NCBI GenBank assembly: GCA_963838835.1
Contig: CAWITA010000006.1
Span: 1 to 64,000, forward strand
From: Bog-473 sp963838835
Lineage (GTDB): Bacteria > Actinomycetota > Acidimicrobiia > Acidimicrobiales > RAAP-2
Reading direction: 5' to 3'
DNA: 64,000 nucleotides
Part shown: one piece after another, positions 26,049 to 34,349 of the stretch
How positions within the stretch are numbered: the first letter of the stretch is position 1
Layout: each line of letters starts with the position of its first letter
Position numbers and translations under genes: made by a program
Notes under the pieces: model-generated
Told to the model about the DNA's origin: nothing
Seen by the model: only the letters and a program-made list of their open reading frames with translations
The model's database searches: none

Positions 26049-26822
26049 ATGAGCGACGAGTCTGAACCGCTGGCGCTGGTCGTCGGGGGCGGCTCGGGAA
26101 TCGGTGCCGCCCTGGCCGCGGCGTACCGGACCCAAGGCACGCGCCTCGTGACGTGGGACATCGCGGGCTCCCACGACGTCGCCTGCGACGTGACCGACCC
26201 CGACGCCATCGACGGCGCCGTGGCGGTGACGCGCCGCCGCTGGGGCGTGCCGACCTCTATCACGGTGACCGCCGGCGTCGGGCATTCCGGGCTGTTGGCC
26301 GACGCCGCACCGGACGAATTCGACCAGGTCATGCGGATCAACGCCCGCGGCCCCTGGCTGTGCATGCGGGCCTGGGCCCGCACCATGCGAGAAGAGGAGA
26401 CGGCGGGGTCGTTCGTGGCGGTATCGAGCATCAGCGCACGGCTGGTCGATCGCAACATGGGCCTTTACTGCGCGTCGAAGGCGGCCCTGTCCATGCTGGT
26501 GAAGGTGGCGGCCGCCGAGTGGGGGGCCATCGGTCTGCGGGTCAACGCGGTGGCGCCGGGGGTGACGCGCACCCCGATGCTCGGGCGGGGCCCCGCGGCG
26601 ACGGTGGCGGGCTCGCCCTGGCTCACCGGCGTGGCCGACCGCACGCCGCTGGGGCGGCTGGGTGAGGCCGACGACATCGCCCAGGTCATCGTGGGACTGC
26701 ACGCCATGGGGTGGGTCACCGGCCAGGTGATCGAGTGCGACGGTGGGCTGTCACTGCACAGCCCGGTCGACTCCTTCGGCGAGATGCTGCGCCTGCAGGG
26801 AGGGGATGGCGGCGCCCGGTAG
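26049..26822 (+). CDS. short-chain dehydrogenase/reductase
   Basis: 257-residue SDR with LVVGGGSGIGAALA, acidic residue after strand 2 (TWDIAG, hence NAD likely), TVTAGVGHSG replacing the usual NNAG, FVAVSSISARL and YCASKAAL catalytic residues, RVNAVAPGVTRTPML and GQVIECDGGLSL. The ATG at 26049 follows GGGAGGCGC. Converges on the TetR gene. No substrate can be named. Confidence 0.85.
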   Translation: MSDESEPLALVVGGGSGIGAALAAAYRTQGTRLVTWDIAGSHDVACDVTDPDAIDGAVAVTRRRWGVPTSITVTAGVGHSGLLADAAPDEFDQVMRINARGPWLCMRAWARTMREEETAGSFVAVSSISARLVDRNMGLYCASKAALSMLVKVAAAEWGAIGLRVNAVAPGVTRTPMLGRGPAATVAGSPWLTGVADRTPLGRLGEADDIAQVIVGLHAMGWVTGQVIECDGGLSLHSPVDSFGEMLRLQGGDGGAR

Positions 26823-26851
26823 CCGGGCGTGGCCCCGCGCCGCCGAGGCGC

Positions 26852-27475
26852 CTAGTCCTGGCCCTGATCTTGTGGTCGCAGCCCGTCGCACACGACCGCC
26901 CACATGTCACAGGTGGGCGGCGCGCTCAGGTGGGTGGCGGCCTGGCAGGTCGCCCAGACCAAGGACACGGCCACGGGGGCCGTCACGTCGGAGCGCACGG
27001 CGCCGGCTTCCTGGGCTCGGCGCAGAAGGACGTCGACCGCCTCGAGGAGCTCCTCCTTGACCGGGGCGGCGGTCAGTTCGAATTCGGCGTCGGCACCACT
27101 CACGGCGGTGACGAGATCCCGCTTGGCCGCGCCCTGCTCGACCACGTGCTGGAGAAACTGGAAAAAGGCCACACCGGGGTCCGCCGCATCGGCCAGGGCC
27201 CGGGCGTCGGCGGTGAGCCCGACGAGCCGCTGCAGCAGAATGGCGGCGCACAGCCGCTCCTTGGTGGGGAAATGGCGGTACAGGGTCCCCACGCCGAGGC
27301 CTGCCTTCTCGGCGATCACGTCCACGGCAACGTTGATGCCGTCGGCGGCGAAGACCGCCTCGGCCGCCTCGAGGATGCGTTCCCGGTTGCGCTGGGCGTC
27401 GGCTCGCATCGGGCGCGTCGAGACACAGCCCGCTACGCCCGCACCGCTTTCCGCCGCCGACGACCCTGAACCCAC
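26852..27475 (-). CDS. TetR-family repressor, divergent from MFS exporter
   Basis: 207 residues. N-terminal helix-turn-helix: RNRERILEAAEAVFAADG, VDVIAEKAGLGVGTLYRHFPTKERL; C-terminal ligand domain variable. A GTG at 27475 follows GGGGAGGGAGAAG and is preferred over the frame opening at 27514, which would overlap the promoter. It is divergent from the MFS gene, and a perfect palindrome lies between the two, so it probably represses the exporter and itself and is released by an exported compound (inference). Confidence 0.85.
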   Translation of the reverse strand: MGSGSSAAESGAGVAGCVSTRPMRADAQRNRERILEAAEAVFAADGINVAVDVIAEKAGLGVGTLYRHFPTKERLCAAILLQRLVGLTADARALADAADPGVAFFQFLQHVVEQGAAKRDLVTAVSGADAEFELTAAPVKEELLEAVDVLLRRAQEAGAVRSDVTAPVAVSLVWATCQAATHLSAPPTCDMWAVVCDGLRPQDQGQD

Positions 27476-27494
27476 GGAAACTTCTCCCTCCCCG

Positions 27495-27524
27495 TTGACA
27501 AACGGAACTCTCATTCCGTATAGT
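27495..27524 (+). promoter_or_regulatory. promoter and TetR operator for the MFS exporter
   Basis: TTGACA (27495-27500), an 18-base spacer and TATAGT (27519-27524) make the best housekeeping promoter in the window. The spacer is filled by a perfect inverted repeat ACGGAA-6-TTCCGT (27502-27519). A second, imperfect one with TGGAA/TTCCA ends spans 27530-27551. Binding there would block RNA polymerase directly. Confidence 0.65.
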
Positions 27525-27652
27525 CTAAGTGGAACCAGTAGTCCGATTCCATTTTAGGCCACCGGGAGGCCAAAAGCTAGGGCCCGAGCAGGTAGGTGGA
27601 GCGGCGGAATCGGGAGGCGCTGGACGCTGACCTTCCAAGAGACGGAGACACC

Positions 27653-29167
27653 ATGACCTCGACGATCGATCGCAGCGACCCCGCCATCGAACCGGCGGGC
27701 CCCCAGCCCGGCGCCGACCCCAGGCGCTTCCGGGCCCTGGCGATCATTGCGGTCGCCCAACTCATGGTGGTGCTCGACGCCTCGGTGGTGATCATCGCCC
27801 TGCCCTCGGCCCAGCGGGCCTTGCACATCTCGACGGCCAACCGCCAGTGGATGCTCACCGCCTACACCCTCTCCTTCGCCGGCCTCCTGTTGCTGGGCGG
27901 CCGGATCGCCGACTACTTCGGACGCAAGCGCATGTTCGTGGTCAGCCTCATCGGGTTTGCCGCCGCGTCGGCACTGGGCGGCCTGGCCCAGGACTCGGCC
28001 ATGCTCTTCAGCGCCCGCGCCCTGCAGGGTGCGTTCGCCGCCGTCATGGCTCCGGCCGCGCTCTCGCTGCTCACCGTGGCCTTCACGGAGCCCAAGGAGC
28101 GGGCACGGGCGTTCGCGGTGTACGGCGGCATCGCCGGTGGCGGCGCAGCCATCGGCCTCATCCTCGGTGGCTTCCTCACCGAGTTCGCCTCGTGGCGCTG
28201 GACCCTGCTGATCAACGTGCCCATCGCCATCGTGGCCGCCGTGGCGGCGTTCCGCTACGTCGCCGAGAGCCGGGCTTCGGCCAACCACGGCTACGACCTG
28301 CCGGGTGCGGTGACCGTGACCGGCGGCCTGCTCGCCCTCGTCTACGGGTTCACCAAGGCCGGCACGAACGGCTGGGGAGCGTCCATCACCGTCACGTTGT
28401 TCGCCGTGGCCACCGTGCTCCTCGTGGCCTTCGTGATCATCGAGCAGCGCGCGACCCATCCCCTGCTCCCGCTGCGCGTCGTCCTCGACCGCAACCGCGG
28501 CGGGTCCTTCCTCGCCTCGCTCCTCGTCGGGCTTGCGCTCCTGGGCACCTTTCTGTCGCTGACGTACTACTTCCAGGGCACGCTGCACTACTCGGCCCTG
28601 AAGTCGGGTTTCGCCTTCGTGCCGTTCTCTCTCGGCATCATCACCGGGGCAACCCTGGCCAGCCGCCTGCTGCCCCGTTTCGGACCACGTGCAGTCATGA
28701 CGGGCGGGCTGCTGATGGGCATGACGGGCCTGATCCTCTTCAGCACCCTCGACGTGCACTCCTCCTATGTCAGCACGGTGTTGCCGGCTGAGCTCATCGT
28801 GAGCCTCGGCATGGGCCTGTCCTTCGTGGCCATGAGCAGCACGGCCCTGATCGGGGTCAGCCCCGAGGACGCCGGCGTGGCCAGCGCACTGGTCAACGCC
28901 ACCCAGCAGACGGGCGGCACCATGGGTTCGGCGCTCATCAACACCATCGCCACGACCGCCACGGTGTCCTACGTGGCGGCCCACGGGAGGTCCGTGGCCT
29001 CGCTCACCGCCGGGTCCATCCACGGCTACACGACGGCCTTCACCTTCAGCGCCATCGTGTTGGCGGTCGCCGCAGTGAGTGCCTTCACCCTCATTCGCCG
29101 GAACCGTCCGTCCACCACAGACGCGTTGGAGGGCAACGACGAGGCCCTGGCCCTGGCCATGGCCTAA
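27653..29167 (+). CDS. MFS drug exporter, DHA2 (EmrB/QacA) type
   Basis: 504 residues with about 14 transmembrane segments. The N-terminal signature (LMVVLDASVVIIALPSAQRALHIS), motif A GGRIADYFGRKRMF and motif C-like GGGAAIGLILGGFLTEFASWRWTLLINVPIA identify a proton-driven multidrug exporter. The ATG at 27653 follows AGACGGAG. Regulated by the divergent TetR through the palindromic promoter about 130 bases upstream. Cargo unknown. Confidence 0.9.
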   Translation: MTSTIDRSDPAIEPAGPQPGADPRRFRALAIIAVAQLMVVLDASVVIIALPSAQRALHISTANRQWMLTAYTLSFAGLLLLGGRIADYFGRKRMFVVSLIGFAAASALGGLAQDSAMLFSARALQGAFAAVMAPAALSLLTVAFTEPKERARAFAVYGGIAGGGAAIGLILGGFLTEFASWRWTLLINVPIAIVAAVAAFRYVAESRASANHGYDLPGAVTVTGGLLALVYGFTKAGTNGWGASITVTLFAVATVLLVAFVIIEQRATHPLLPLRVVLDRNRGGSFLASLLVGLALLGTFLSLTYYFQGTLHYSALKSGFAFVPFSLGIITGATLASRLLPRFGPRAVMTGGLLMGMTGLILFSTLDVHSSYVSTVLPAELIVSLGMGLSFVAMSSTALIGVSPEDAGVASALVNATQQTGGTMGSALINTIATTATVSYVAAHGRSVASLTAGSIHGYTTAFTFSAIVLAVAAVSAFTLIRRNRPSTTDALEGNDEALALAMA

Positions 29168-29193
29168 GGGGCCGCAACGGCGCCGGTGGCCCC
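29168..29193. terminator. hairpin between convergent MFS and ferredoxin genes
   Basis: GGGGCC and GGCCCC flank a GC-rich 14-base loop just behind the MFS stop. No U-tract. Directly beyond it CTCTTACTCG is repeated twice in tandem (29193-29213) at the 3' end of the ferredoxin gene. Confidence 0.4.
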
Positions 29194-29206
29194 CTCTTAC
29201 TCGCTC

Positions 29207-29401
29207 TTACTCGCTGATGATCTCGATGGCGTACTCGGGGCAGTTCGCTACGGCCAGCCGGGCCTTCTCCTCGAGCTCGGGCGGCACCTCGTCGACGATG
29301 ACCGTGGCCTGCCCGTAGTCGTCGACGTCGAAGATCTCGGGCGCCAGGCCGTAGCAGCGGGCGTGCCCCTGGCACTTGTCGGGGTCGACGCGGATCTTCA
29401 T
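29207..29401 (-). CDS. 3Fe-4S ferredoxin, P450 partner
   Basis: 64-residue ferredoxin of the short actinobacterial P450-associated type: IRVDPDKCQGHARCYGLAPEIFDVDDYG, later VANCPEYAI. The motif is CxxHxxC plus one distal CP, so three cysteines bind a 3Fe-4S cluster with a His in the fourth place. The start overlaps the P450 stop (ATGA), so the two are coupled; it delivers electrons to that P450. Confidence 0.92.
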   Translation of the reverse strand: MKIRVDPDKCQGHARCYGLAPEIFDVDDYGQATVIVDEVPPELEEKARLAVANCPEYAIEIISE

Positions 29402-30612
29402 CCGAACACCACCGGCAGTTTGCGGGGACCCCGGACTTGGCCGCCGGCCCAGGTGATCTCCTCTCCCTCAGCGAGCGAGAAGTCCGGGATGCGCCCGAGC
29501 CACTCCTCGAGCGCCACCTGCAGCTCCATGCGGGCCAGGTTCGATCCGGCGCAGCGGTGGATCCCCGAGCCGAAGGCAACGTGCCGGTTGTGGCTTCGGT
29601 CAAGCTGGACCGCCTCGGGATGCTCGAACGCCTCGGGGTCGCGGTTGGCGGCCGGGAAGTTCATCAGCACCTTGTCCCCCGCCTTCATCGGGCAACCGCC
29701 GTACTCGAAGTCTTCCGTGACCTCACGCGCCATGGTCACCGGGGCGTACGCCCGCAGCAACTCCTCGATGGCGGTGGGCCAGATCTCGGGCTCGGCCAGC
29801 ATGCGCTTGCGGTCGTCGGGATGCGTGGCCAAGTGCCAGAGCGACGACCCGATGGCGCTCCACGTCGTATCGACGCCGGCGATGAGGACGAGCGCGGCCA
29901 TGCCGAGGACGATGCCGTCGTCGACCGGCTCCCCCTCGACCTCGGTGGTCAGGAGTTCACTGAGCAGGTCGTCCCCGGGGTTCTGACGACGGTCCTCGAG
30001 CTGCCCGAGGAAGTAGTTCAGGAGACCCTCGGCGCCACGCTGGCGACGTTCGGCGTCGTCGGCGAACTCCAGCACGTCGCGCACCCACCCCGTGAAGGTG
30101 TCGGACAGGTCGGACGAGACACCCAGGATGTGCGCAATCACGCGGACCGGGATCTGCTGGGCGTAGTCGGAGGCGGCGTCCGCGTGACCATTCCCGGCGA
30201 AACCGTCGAGCAATCGGCGGCACAGGTCCCGAGTGAGCGGGATGTAGCTCTCCACCCGCTTGTGCGAGAACCACGGCAGCAGGAGCCGACGGGTCCAGGT
30301 GTGCAAAGGCGGATCCGAGGAGATGGGTGGCAGTCCGTACTCGAGGTTCGGCCCGTCGAAGTTGGCGTTGGGGTCCTCGTCCTCGTCGCCCGGGATGACC
30401 GCCACCTTCAGCGAGCTGAAGTGGTCGATGTCGTGCGCGATGGCGGTCACGTCCTCGTAGCGAAGGGGCATCCAGCTGCTCTTGCGCCGGTCGGTGTGCG
30501 GGATGGGGCATGTCGGACGCAGCTCGTCCCAGATGCTGAAAGGGTCCTCGAGGTAGCGCGGGTCCATCACGTCGAAATCGCTCGCCCAGTCCGTCACCGG
30601 TGCGTTTGTCAT
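29398..30612 (-). CDS. cytochrome P450
   Basis: 404-residue soluble bacterial P450. It shows the I-helix oxygen-binding motif LIAGVDTTWSAIG, ExxR as EELLR, and the heme loop VAFGSGIHRCAGSNLARMEL with the Cys ligand. The length and SDPPLHTWTRRLLLPWFSHKRVE resemble CYP families acting on terpenoids or alkyl aromatics, but a family number would need a search. Followed by its ferredoxin with an overlapping start/stop. A 267-base stretch (30613-30879) without features separates it from the PhyH gene upstream; it may share that transcript. Confidence 0.92.
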   Translation of the reverse strand: MTNAPVTDWASDFDVMDPRYLEDPFSIWDELRPTCPIPHTDRRKSSWMPLRYEDVTAIAHDIDHFSSLKVAVIPGDEDEDPNANFDGPNLEYGLPPISSDPPLHTWTRRLLLPWFSHKRVESYIPLTRDLCRRLLDGFAGNGHADAASDYAQQIPVRVIAHILGVSSDLSDTFTGWVRDVLEFADDAERRQRGAEGLLNYFLGQLEDRRQNPGDDLLSELLTTEVEGEPVDDGIVLGMAALVLIAGVDTTWSAIGSSLWHLATHPDDRKRMLAEPEIWPTAIEELLRAYAPVTMAREVTEDFEYGGCPMKAGDKVLMNFPAANRDPEAFEHPEAVQLDRSHNRHVAFGSGIHRCAGSNLARMELQVALEEWLGRIPDFSLAEGEEITWAGGQVRGPRKLPVVFG

Positions 30613-30879
30613 GGGAACTCCCTTGATCCGTCTCAGCCGCCCGCCCCACCCTACTGCGGGCCGACGCTGGGCTCGTCATTGCGGCGACGCATTCTGCGCT
30701 CGGGCCCCAGCGGCGCGCGGTGAGACCACACGGCCGTGGCACCGTGCAGACACAGACGCGGCTGTCGTCGGAGGCCGGGTCTTGGCCGTTGTTGGGGCTC
30801 AGCGCAGCAACCGGCGCCGGCGGAACGTCCGCTCCGGCCGGTGCGACGGGCAAGGGCGTGCCTCCTCCCACCTGTGCGC

Positions 30880-31716
30880 CTAGTGCATGACGCGCTCGCC
30901 CCGCCGCAGCACCTCGTACTGGCGTGACTCGTCGTCGGCGCTTATCCGTCTCGGCCGCCCGTCCGGCTCGGTGCGGACCACCGCGGCGCCGCTCGGCGCG
31001 AACTGCACGATGTAGGCCTTGCGCACCTCCTCGGTGCGGTTGGGGCCGGTCGAGTGCGGGGTCAGCGACGAGAACACGATGATGCTCCCGGCCGACGCCG
31101 GCACTGCCACCGCGTCCGCGGGATCGCGCAGGCACACGAAGCCGATGTCGGAGTACTCGTGGGCCAGCGTGCCGAGACGGTGCAACCCCGGCACCACCCA
31201 CGGGCACCCGTTCTCCTCCGTGGCGTCGGTGAGCGCCACCCAGCACGTCAGGTACTGCTGCGGCTCGACAAATGCGTAGCCATTGTCCTGGTGCCACGGA
31301 AAAGGCGACTCGGTACCGGGTTTCTTGTAGACCGCCTGGTCCCAGTACAGCCGCACGTCCGGTCCGACGAGGTCGGCACAGACGTCGGCCAAGAGCGCCG
31401 AGGAGGTGAAGCTCCGCAGCAGCGCCGAGCGCTGCACCAGGTGCGTGGTGAAAGTGATCTCGTCGGCGCGGGCGATGAAGAAGCGGCCGCCCTCCATGGT
31501 GCGCAGCAGCTCTTCTTGACGGGCCTCGAAGGGGTCGATGGCTGCGAGCAACGCCTCCACCTCGCCGGGGCTGAGCGCGTCCTCCAGCACGAAGTACCCC
31601 AGCTCGTCGTACCGGCGCGCTTGCTCCCGGGTGAGAACACGCAACGGCCCGTCGTGGTCGACCCAGGAGAACGACGCGTTCAGCTCGTGAACCGCTGGAC
31701 CGGACGGGGCGGTCAT
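30880..31716 (-). CDS. phytanoyl-CoA dioxygenase (PhyH) family oxygenase
   Basis: 278-residue Fe(II)/2-oxoglutarate oxygenase. The iron-binding triad is visible as FPWHQDNGYAF (HxD) and SLTPHSTGPNRTEEVRKAYIVQF (distal His and 2-oxoglutarate Arg). REQARRYDELGYFVLEDALSPGEVEAL is the typical N-terminus. I start at the ATG at 31716, which overlaps the crotonase stop (ATGA). The family hydroxylates the alpha carbon of branched acyl-CoAs or many other small substrates. Second PhyH in the same run (the other at 33030), with a crotonase between. Confidence 0.87.
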   Translation of the reverse strand: MTAPSGPAVHELNASFSWVDHDGPLRVLTREQARRYDELGYFVLEDALSPGEVEALLAAIDPFEARQEELLRTMEGGRFFIARADEITFTTHLVQRSALLRSFTSSALLADVCADLVGPDVRLYWDQAVYKKPGTESPFPWHQDNGYAFVEPQQYLTCWVALTDATEENGCPWVVPGLHRLGTLAHEYSDIGFVCLRDPADAVAVPASAGSIIVFSSLTPHSTGPNRTEEVRKAYIVQFAPSGAAVVRTEPDGRPRRISADDESRQYEVLRRGERVMH

Positions 31717-32480
31717 GACCCGGTAAAGCGGGGCTCGCGGCGCTCTGCCGCAGCGCGTACGCCCTCGCCGAAGTCGGCCGTGTCGCGCAGTTCGAGCTGC
31801 TCGGCGCACTCGTGTTCCATGGCGAGCCGAGCCTCCTCCACCAGGCCGCGGCGCAGCGTGGCCCGGATGGAGCGGACCGCCAGCGGGCCAGAGGCGCCCA
31901 ACTCGTCCGCGTACCGCAGAGCCTGCGCCAAGTGGTCGCCGTCTGCGGCCAGCCGGTCGCAGAGGCCGAGGGCCAGTGCCTCCTCCCCGCCGACACGGCG
32001 CCCGGTGAGCAACAGGTCAGCGGCGGCCTGCCGGCCGACCGCGGCGGGCAGCGTCACCGTCAGCGCGAAGCCGTGATGAAAGCCCAGACGGGCAAAATTT
32101 GCGCTGAAGCGGCTGCGCGGGGTGGCCACCCGGAAGTCCGCTGACAGCGCCAAGCCACAACCGCCCCCGATGGCCGCTCCCTGCACCGCGGCCACAACGG
32201 GAAGGGGCGCGGCAAAAAGGCGCAGGGCGGCGCCGTACAGCGCAGCGATGTCCTGACCGGCGTTGCTTGCGAAGTCGAGCCCGGCACAGAAGTGCCGACC
32301 CTCCGAGGCGAGGACGACGGCGCGGCACCACCCCGAGCGGTCCAGTTCCTCGTAGGCGGCGGCCACCGCGTCGACCAGGGTCGTGTCGAAGTAGTTGTTC
32401 GGCGGCCGGTGGAGACGCACGATGCCGACGTGCGCGCCGTGCTGCTCCACGGTGACGTCGCTGACCTCCCCCGCGTTCAC
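31713..32480 (-). CDS. enoyl-CoA hydratase/isomerase (crotonase) family
   Basis: 255 residues: VGIVRLHRPPNNYFDTTLVDAV, GRHFCAGLDFASN (oxyanion strand), VQGAAIGGGCGLALSADFRVA and the FARLGFHHGFALTVTLPAAVG helix. Hydrates or isomerises acyl-CoA. The GTG start overlaps the preceding acetyltransferase stop (GTGA) and its stop overlaps the next ATG, giving a tightly coupled operon. I cannot say which reaction; the usual catalytic glutamates are not in their standard form. Confidence 0.85.
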   Translation of the reverse strand: MNAGEVSDVTVEQHGAHVGIVRLHRPPNNYFDTTLVDAVAAAYEELDRSGWCRAVVLASEGRHFCAGLDFASNAGQDIAALYGAALRLFAAPLPVVAAVQGAAIGGGCGLALSADFRVATPRSRFSANFARLGFHHGFALTVTLPAAVGRQAAADLLLTGRRVGGEEALALGLCDRLAADGDHLAQALRYADELGASGPLAVRSIRATLRRGLVEEARLAMEHECAEQLELRDTADFGEGVRAAAERREPRFTGS

Positions 32481-32962
32481 GACTCCACGTCCTCCAGGCT
32501 GCGCCAGTACATCACCGCTTCCTCACCCTCGACGGCGGCCGGGATCCGTCCGATCTCCTCGAAGCCCAGGCGTTGGTACATGGAGCGGACGGGGTTGGAC
32601 TCGAAGACGAGATTGAACATGACGGCGTCAAACCCGAGGCGCCGCGCCTCGCGCAGCGAATGCTCCACCAGCGTCCGGCCCACGCCCGTATTCCGGTACG
32701 GGGCGAGCACGAAATAGCCGGCGTTGGCGATGTGCGCCGCCCGCCCGACGAAGTTGGGCTTGAGGTAGTAGGCGCCGATAAGCGACCCCTCGAACCGGGC
32801 CACGAGCACGGCCGACGAGTGTGCGATCCAATAGGCATCGAAGTCTTCCCGCGTGAGCGGGGGGACTTGCGGGAAGCCCTCCCGGGCCACGACGATGCGG
32901 CTGAAAGCCCGGAACAGGTCGTCGTGGTCGTCCACTGTGGCCTCTCGGATGTCGACCGGCAC
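32477..32962 (-). CDS. GNAT-family N-acetyltransferase
   Basis: 161 residues with the GNAT core: IREATVDDHDDLFRAFSRIV, YYLKPNFVGRAAHIANAGYFVLAPYRNTGVGRTLVEHSLREARRLG (acetyl-CoA loop as RNTGVG) and MYQRLGFEEIGRIP. I choose the GTG at 32962 with GGGAG in front; the frame is open farther up but that part overlaps nothing conserved. The stop overlaps the crotonase GTG. Acceptor unknown. Confidence 0.82.
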   Translation of the reverse strand: MPVDIREATVDDHDDLFRAFSRIVVAREGFPQVPPLTREDFDAYWIAHSSAVLVARFEGSLIGAYYLKPNFVGRAAHIANAGYFVLAPYRNTGVGRTLVEHSLREARRLGFDAVMFNLVFESNPVRSMYQRLGFEEIGRIPAAVEGEEAVMYWRSLEDVES

Positions 32963-33029
32963 GCTCCCAAGGTACCGGCGCCGGGCGCGCGCCGAGGGGC
33001 GCACGCCCGGTGCGGACACAGTCGACTCG

Positions 33030-33860
33030 CTACGTGCCGACGCCAAAGCCGGTCGTGCCAGTCCCAGGTCGCACCGCCTCGATCGGATCCCGCAGGTCGT
33101 CGATGTACCCGAGGGCGTACGCACCCCGGTCGTAACCCATTAGGCGGAGCAGCTCTGTCGGCAGCGTCTCGGCCACCTCGCGCGGCACGGAGAGGTACTG
33201 ATTCTCCTCCTGACGCAGCCAGGCCACGTTGTAGGTGATGTTCAGTCCGATACGGGTCGCGTCGGAGCGGTTGGGTCCGCCGCCGTGGTAGACGCTGCCC
33301 GAGTAGAAAAGGACGGAACCGCGCGCCATCTCGGCCGGCTCGGTGTCGTCGAGGCCGAACGTCAGCTTGTCCTCGCGCCGGTTGCTCCCCACGACGACTC
33401 GGGTGGCGCCGTTGTGTTCGGTGAAGTCGTTCAGCGCCCAGATGGTGTTGCACTGGACCTCGTACCCCGGCGGGAACGGGAAGAAGTCGAACGCCCACTG
33501 GTCCCGGTGGATCGGTTGGGCCGACTCCCCCGAGCCGATGGCGATGGCCTGGGTCAGGTGCAATTGGATGTTCGTGGCGTGCCCGAGGAAGGTACGTGCC
33601 GTGCCGAGGGCGAGCGGGTGCATGACAAGCTGGCGGCACGAGGGCGACCGGGCGATCAACGAGCCCGTCCTCCGGGTGCGATTGCCGCTGAAGTCGTCGG
33701 GCCCCGTCGGCGTCGCCTCGAGATAGGGCCGCAACTCGGACTCGATCCGGCGGAGCAACGCAGGCGCCGCCACACAGTCGACGATGACGGCGCCGTCGCG
33801 CCCGATCGTCGTCGCCACCGCCTCCGGGTTGGCGTCGTTCGCAAGGTGAACGATGGGCAT
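33030..33860 (-). CDS. phytanoyl-CoA dioxygenase (PhyH) family oxygenase
   Basis: 276 residues. The iron ligands lie in QPIHRDQWAFDFFPF (HxD) and SGSVYHGGGPNRSDATRIGLNITYNVAW; the N-terminus (DGAVIVDCVAAPALLRRIESELRPYL) and ALNDFTEHNGATRVVVGSNR are typical of PhyH proteins from actinobacterial catabolic clusters. The start ATG at 33860 follows GGAGGATGAGGG. First gene of the minus-strand run PhyH-GNAT-crotonase-PhyH-(gap)-P450-ferredoxin, divergent from the ArsR gene. Confidence 0.87.
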   Translation of the reverse strand: MPIVHLANDANPEAVATTIGRDGAVIVDCVAAPALLRRIESELRPYLEATPTGPDDFSGNRTRRTGSLIARSPSCRQLVMHPLALGTARTFLGHATNIQLHLTQAIAIGSGESAQPIHRDQWAFDFFPFPPGYEVQCNTIWALNDFTEHNGATRVVVGSNRREDKLTFGLDDTEPAEMARGSVLFYSGSVYHGGGPNRSDATRIGLNITYNVAWLRQEENQYLSVPREVAETLPTELLRLMGYDRGAYALGYIDDLRDPIEAVRPGTGTTGFGVGT

Positions 33861-33938
33861 CCCTCATCCTCCACAACGACGGTCCGAAGGGGCAACTCCT
33901 CGCTCCCCGCCCCGTGAGCCCGAGAAGTACAAGGACAG

Positions 33939-33976
33939 TATTTAACTTGACAGCTATCTAACTACTTGGTTAAATA
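33939..33976 (+). promoter_or_regulatory. inverted repeat and promoter before the ArsR gene
   Basis: TATTTAAC (33939-33946) and GTTAAATA (33969-33976) form a perfect 8-bp inverted repeat with 22 bases between. TTGACA (33947-33952) and TTAAAT (33970-33975) are spaced 17 bases and look like a promoter for the ArsR gene. It would start transcription near 33982-33984, so the GTG at 33984 could be a leaderless start. The repeat lies in the divergent gap and may also control the PhyH operon. Confidence 0.5.
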
Positions 33977-33977
33977 A

Positions 33978-34349
33978 ATGGCGGTGAAGACCACGACCGA
34001 CGACCGGCTCGATGCGGCGTTCGCCGCGTTGGCGGACCCGACCCGGCGCGCCATCCTGAGCCGTCTGGCGCGAGGTGACGCCACGGTCGGCGAGTTGGCC
34101 GCGCCCTTCGAGATGTCGCTGCCGGGCGTCTCGAAGCACCTCAAGGTGCTCGAGCGGAGCGGTCTTATCTCGCGGGGGCGCACCGCCCAGTTCCGGCCCT
34201 GCCACCTCGAGCCCGAGGCGCTCGACGGTGCACTGGACTGGATCGCCACCCACCGGCGCCTCTGGAGCGAGCGCTTCGACAAGCTCGATGCGCTGTTGGC
34301 GGACTTGCAGCGCACGCCCGAAGGCAGAAGGCAACGCCGGCGTGGGTGA
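33978..34349 (+). CDS. ArsR-family winged-helix regulator
   Basis: 123 residues: AAFAALADPTRRAILSRLARGDATVGELAAPFEMSLPGVSKHLKVLERSGLISRGRTAQFRPCHL, a metal-free ArsR of the type that accompanies AHSA1-domain genes. ATG at 33978 (alternative leaderless GTG at 33984). It overlaps the AHSA1-like gene by 8 bases and should regulate it, perhaps also the divergent oxygenase operon. Confidence 0.88.
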   Translation: MAVKTTTDDRLDAAFAALADPTRRAILSRLARGDATVGELAAPFEMSLPGVSKHLKVLERSGLISRGRTAQFRPCHLEPEALDGALDWIATHRRLWSERFDKLDALLADLQRTPEGRRQRRRG

